Part shown: piece after piece, positions 6,805-8,612 of the stretch
Position numbering within the stretch: position 1 is the stretch's first letter
Layout of the letters: every line of letters begins with the position of its first letter
Assembly (NCBI GenBank): GCA_029287755.1
Contig: JARFQM010000359.1
Coordinates: forward strand, 1-8,612
Direction: 5' to 3'
DNA: 8,612 nt
Source of the DNA: Desulfofustis sp.
GTDB taxonomy: Bacteria > Desulfobacterota > Desulfobulbia > Desulfobulbales > Desulfocapsaceae
Position numbers and translations under genes: made by a program
Notes under the pieces: model-generated
The model's database searches: none
Seen by the model: the letters and a program-made list of their open reading frames with translations, nothing else
What the model was told of the DNA's origin: nothing

Positions 6805-8181
6805 TTACCTGGAAGTGGCTTTGTAGAGCCAGATATAACCCAGAATGCCGGCGCTCAGAGAGGCGAACAGAATACCTATTTTGGCATTGAGCAGGGCCTC
6901 GGGCTGAGACTCGAAGGCGAGTGTCCCGATGAAGATCGACATGGTGAAACCTATGCCCGCCAGCAGGCCGATGCCGAAAATCTGCGACAGGGTAACCCCC
7001 TGTGGGAGATTGCCCAGTTTTAATTTTACAATCACCCAGGAAAAGCAATAAATACCGACGACTTTGCCCAGTAACAATCCGGCGATCACGCCGATGGTAA
7101 CCGGCTGCAGAAGGATTTCTCCAAGCTTGCCGAAGTCTATGGGGATCCCGGCATTGGCGAGCGCAAATAAAGGGACTATGGTGAACGATACCCAGCCATG
7201 CAGCACATGTTCCATGCGCTGGAGCGGGCTCTCCATCCGGTGAACCCCGTTCTCTATGGATTGCAGAAGGGCCTGTTTCTTGCTGTTTCGCAACACATTG
7301 AGCATTCTAGAATCTGAAGACTCGTCAATCTGATCCTGGAATTTTTTAAGCAGATCAGTCATTGCCTCACTGAACATGTGGCCGCTGAGAGAGGAGCGCG
7401 CCGGAACGGTAAAGGCGGTAAGCACACCGACAAGCGTCGCATGAATTCCCGATTTCAACATCGCCAGCCAGAAAATAAAACCGATCACGGCGTAGGGGAG
7501 TGGGCTTCTCACTCCCGCCAGATTGGTACCGACCAAGAGCAGAAAACAGAACCCCGAAAAAAGAAGGGCGCCCATATGGACGGTGTCGGTATAGAACAGC
7601 GCGATTACAAGGATCGCTCCGATATCGTCGACGATCGCCAGAGCAAGCAGCATCGCCACCAGCGGCTTGGGAACCCGAGAGCCGAGCAGGGCAACGATGC
7701 CGACCGCAAAAGCTATATCGGTGGCCATCGGTATGCCCCAGCCATTGGCCGCCGGGCCCGACGGGTTTACAGCCAGATAAAACCCGGCAGGCACGACCAT
7801 GCCGCCGACAGCCGCTCCTATGGGCAGAATAGCTTGTTTCAGGTTGGACAACTCACCGATCAGTATTTCTCTTTTTACCTCGAGGCCAATTACAAAAAAG
7901 AACAGGGCCATCAGTCCATCATTGATCCAGTGCTGGATGGATTGAGAGATATAATACTTCTCGGTACCGATAGTGAACTTAGTGTGAAGAATGGCGTCGT
8001 AGACCGGATGGAACGGGCTGTTGGCGATGACCAGCGCAGCAGCCACGCAGATCATCAGCAAAATTCCCGACGAGGTTTCCTGGTGGAGAAATTCCTCTAT
8101 GGGGGTAACCACCTGTTTGAAAGTCTTCTCGATTGAAGAGTCGGAAGAGGAACCCGGGGTTTGCGTGTGCCGTTCGGCCAT
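6805..8181 (-). CDS. nhaA: Na+/H+ antiporter NhaA
   Basis: This 458-aa inner-membrane protein should exchange Na+ (or Li+) for H+ and serve sodium and pH homeostasis. Family landmarks are clear: SSGILLMICVAAALVIANS in the first membrane helix (37-55), NDGLMALFFFVIGLEVKREI (87-106), ATDIAFAVG with Asp155 (153-161), and LALAIVDDIGAI with the ion-binding pair Asp185 and Asp186 (E. coli D163/D164). LLGKVVGI carries Lys373 (E. coli K300), and GIGLLAGIGFTMSIFI lies at 403-418. The protein is about 70 residues longer than E. coli NhaA (388 aa). About 20 of these are a polar N-terminal tail, and most of the rest is a charged cytoplasmic loop at about 262-328. Its ATG is only 5 bases past the stop of the upstream solute-binding-protein gene, with no strong SD, so co-transcription and coupled translation are likely. 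Confidence 0.96.
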   Translation of the reverse strand: MAERHTQTPGSSSDSSIEKTFKQVVTPIEEFLHQETSSGILLMICVAAALVIANSPFHPVYDAILHTKFTIGTEKYYISQSIQHWINDGLMALFFFVIGLEVKREILIGELSNLKQAILPIGAAVGGMVVPAGFYLAVNPSGPAANGWGIPMATDIAFAVGIVALLGSRVPKPLVAMLLALAIVDDIGAILVIALFYTDTVHMGALLFSGFCFLLLVGTNLAGVRSPLPYAVIGFIFWLAMLKSGIHATLVGVLTAFTVPARSSLSGHMFSEAMTDLLKKFQDQIDESSDSRMLNVLRNSKKQALLQSIENGVHRMESPLQRMEHVLHGWVSFTIVPLFALANAGIPIDFGKLGEILLQPVTIGVIAGLLLGKVVGIYCFSWVIVKLKLGNLPQGVTLSQIFGIGLLAGIGFTMSIFIGTLAFESQPEALLNAKIGILFASLSAGILGYIWLYKATSR

Positions 8182-8186
8182 TGTAA

Positions 8187-8612
8187 TCAGAAATCTTTGA
8201 GAACAGTTAAATCAGGCAGGTCAAGGATCCAGTCGCTGCTTTTAAACCAGAACTCCTGCATGGCCTTAAGGGCACCAGAGCCGACAAGCAGGTTCAAATA
8301 ATTGGTCAGCAGGTTGATGAACAGCGGGTCGCCCGCCGGTACGCCGATCCCCAGCTGTTCATAGCTGAGAATCTTGTCATAGACGCTGAAACCGCGCTCT
8401 TTATAGCGAAACTCGGCAACCTTGCAGAAGGGGTAGTCGGAGATAATCCCGTCTATTTCATTATTGAGCAGCATGATGAGGGCCTGATCCAGGCTCCGGG
8501 TAAAGATTGCCTCAGTTTTGGGGAGTACTGCCCGAACCGTCATTTCAGCGGTGGTGTCCTGGAGTACGGCGATCTTCATTCCTTCCCTGTTGAGATCCAG
8601 GGGTTCCTCGAG
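8187..8612 (-). CDS. Family-3 extracellular solute-binding protein, C-terminal part (partial, runs off the window)
   Basis: The frame is open from the window edge to the TGA at 8189-8187 and gives 141 residues. The apparent start at 8579 is only an internal Met, because 11 further in-frame codons lie upstream. The segment MKIAVLQDTTAEM matches the inter-lobe crossover strand of SBP_bac_3 proteins (V-x-x-G-T-T-like). It is followed by the SLDQALIMLLNNEIDGIISD block, the LGIGVPAGDPLFINLLTNYL block and a final ALKAMQEFWF. These are typical of amino-acid and similar polar-solute receptors of ABC transporters. The signal peptide and first lobe lie outside the window, so ligand and localisation cannot be read. 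A receptor domain of a larger sensor is less likely, since the protein ends soon after the domain. It sits 5 bases upstream of nhaA and is probably in the same operon. Confidence 0.85.
   Translation of the reverse strand, partial: LEEPLDLNREGMKIAVLQDTTAEMTVRAVLPKTEAIFTRSLDQALIMLLNNEIDGIISDYPFCKVAEFRYKERGFSVYDKILSYEQLGIGVPAGDPLFINLLTNYLNLLVGSGALKAMQEFWFKSSDWILDLPDLTVLKDF

Noticed and set aside
6785..6805. ATCTGA/TCAGAT inverted repeat at the nhaA stop as a terminator
   Set aside because: The stem is only 6 bp with a 9-base loop, and no T-run follows on the minus strand.
6678..6890. Small 70-codon open frame on the plus strand starting in the nhaA downstream gap
   Set aside because: It starts at TTG without an SD, runs antisense into the nhaA 3' end and resembles no known protein. 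It stays a remote possibility only if the antisense promoter is real.
7378..8136. A 252-codon open frame on the plus strand, opposite nhaA
   Set aside because: It is antisense to conserved NhaA membrane helices and its translation is a polar, low-order composition typical of a shadow of hydrophobic codons.

Overview
The window is chromosomal housekeeping DNA, most likely from a Gram-negative bacterium. It carries a lipobox protein, an NhaA antiporter and a periplasmic-type solute-binding protein. The xerC-hslV-hslU order, the long HslU I domain and a DnaE with an intact PHP metal site would suit a deltaproteobacterium (Desulfobacterota, perhaps Desulfobulbales-like). That placement is an inference from memory of these families, not a search result.

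Left part, plus strand (1-2040). The last 22 codons of a gene resembling xerC are followed 28 bases later by hslV and then hslU. The hslV and hslU genes overlap by 4 bases (ATGA). Together they encode the HslUV (ClpQY) ATP-dependent protease: a threonine peptidase and its AAA+ unfoldase. A short convergent gap (2041-2124) holds one GC-rich stem-loop and no gene.

Middle, minus strand (2125-6551). A complete dnaE (replicative DNA polymerase III alpha subunit, 1171 aa) lies downstream of a 304-aa lipoprotein gene and overlaps it by 4 bases. The lipoprotein has a lipobox, a small cysteine-containing domain, a linker and 18 pentapeptide repeats. The two appear to form one transcription unit. A plausible promoter and Shine-Dalgarno site precede the lipoprotein gene, while dnaE has no well-placed site of its own.

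Right part, minus strand (6552-8612). A 253-base AT-rich gap holds a candidate terminator and promoter. Beyond it are a complete nhaA Na+/H+ antiporter gene (458 aa, with an enlarged central loop) and, 5 bases upstream of that, the 3' part of a family-3 solute-binding protein gene that runs off the window.

I see no mobile element, CRISPR array, tRNA, rRNA or recognisable riboswitch. I also see no clear new multi-gene system. The observations most worth following are the lipoprotein-dnaE coupling, the apparently intact PHP metal site of DnaE, the solute-binding-protein/nhaA pairing and the loop insertion in NhaA.
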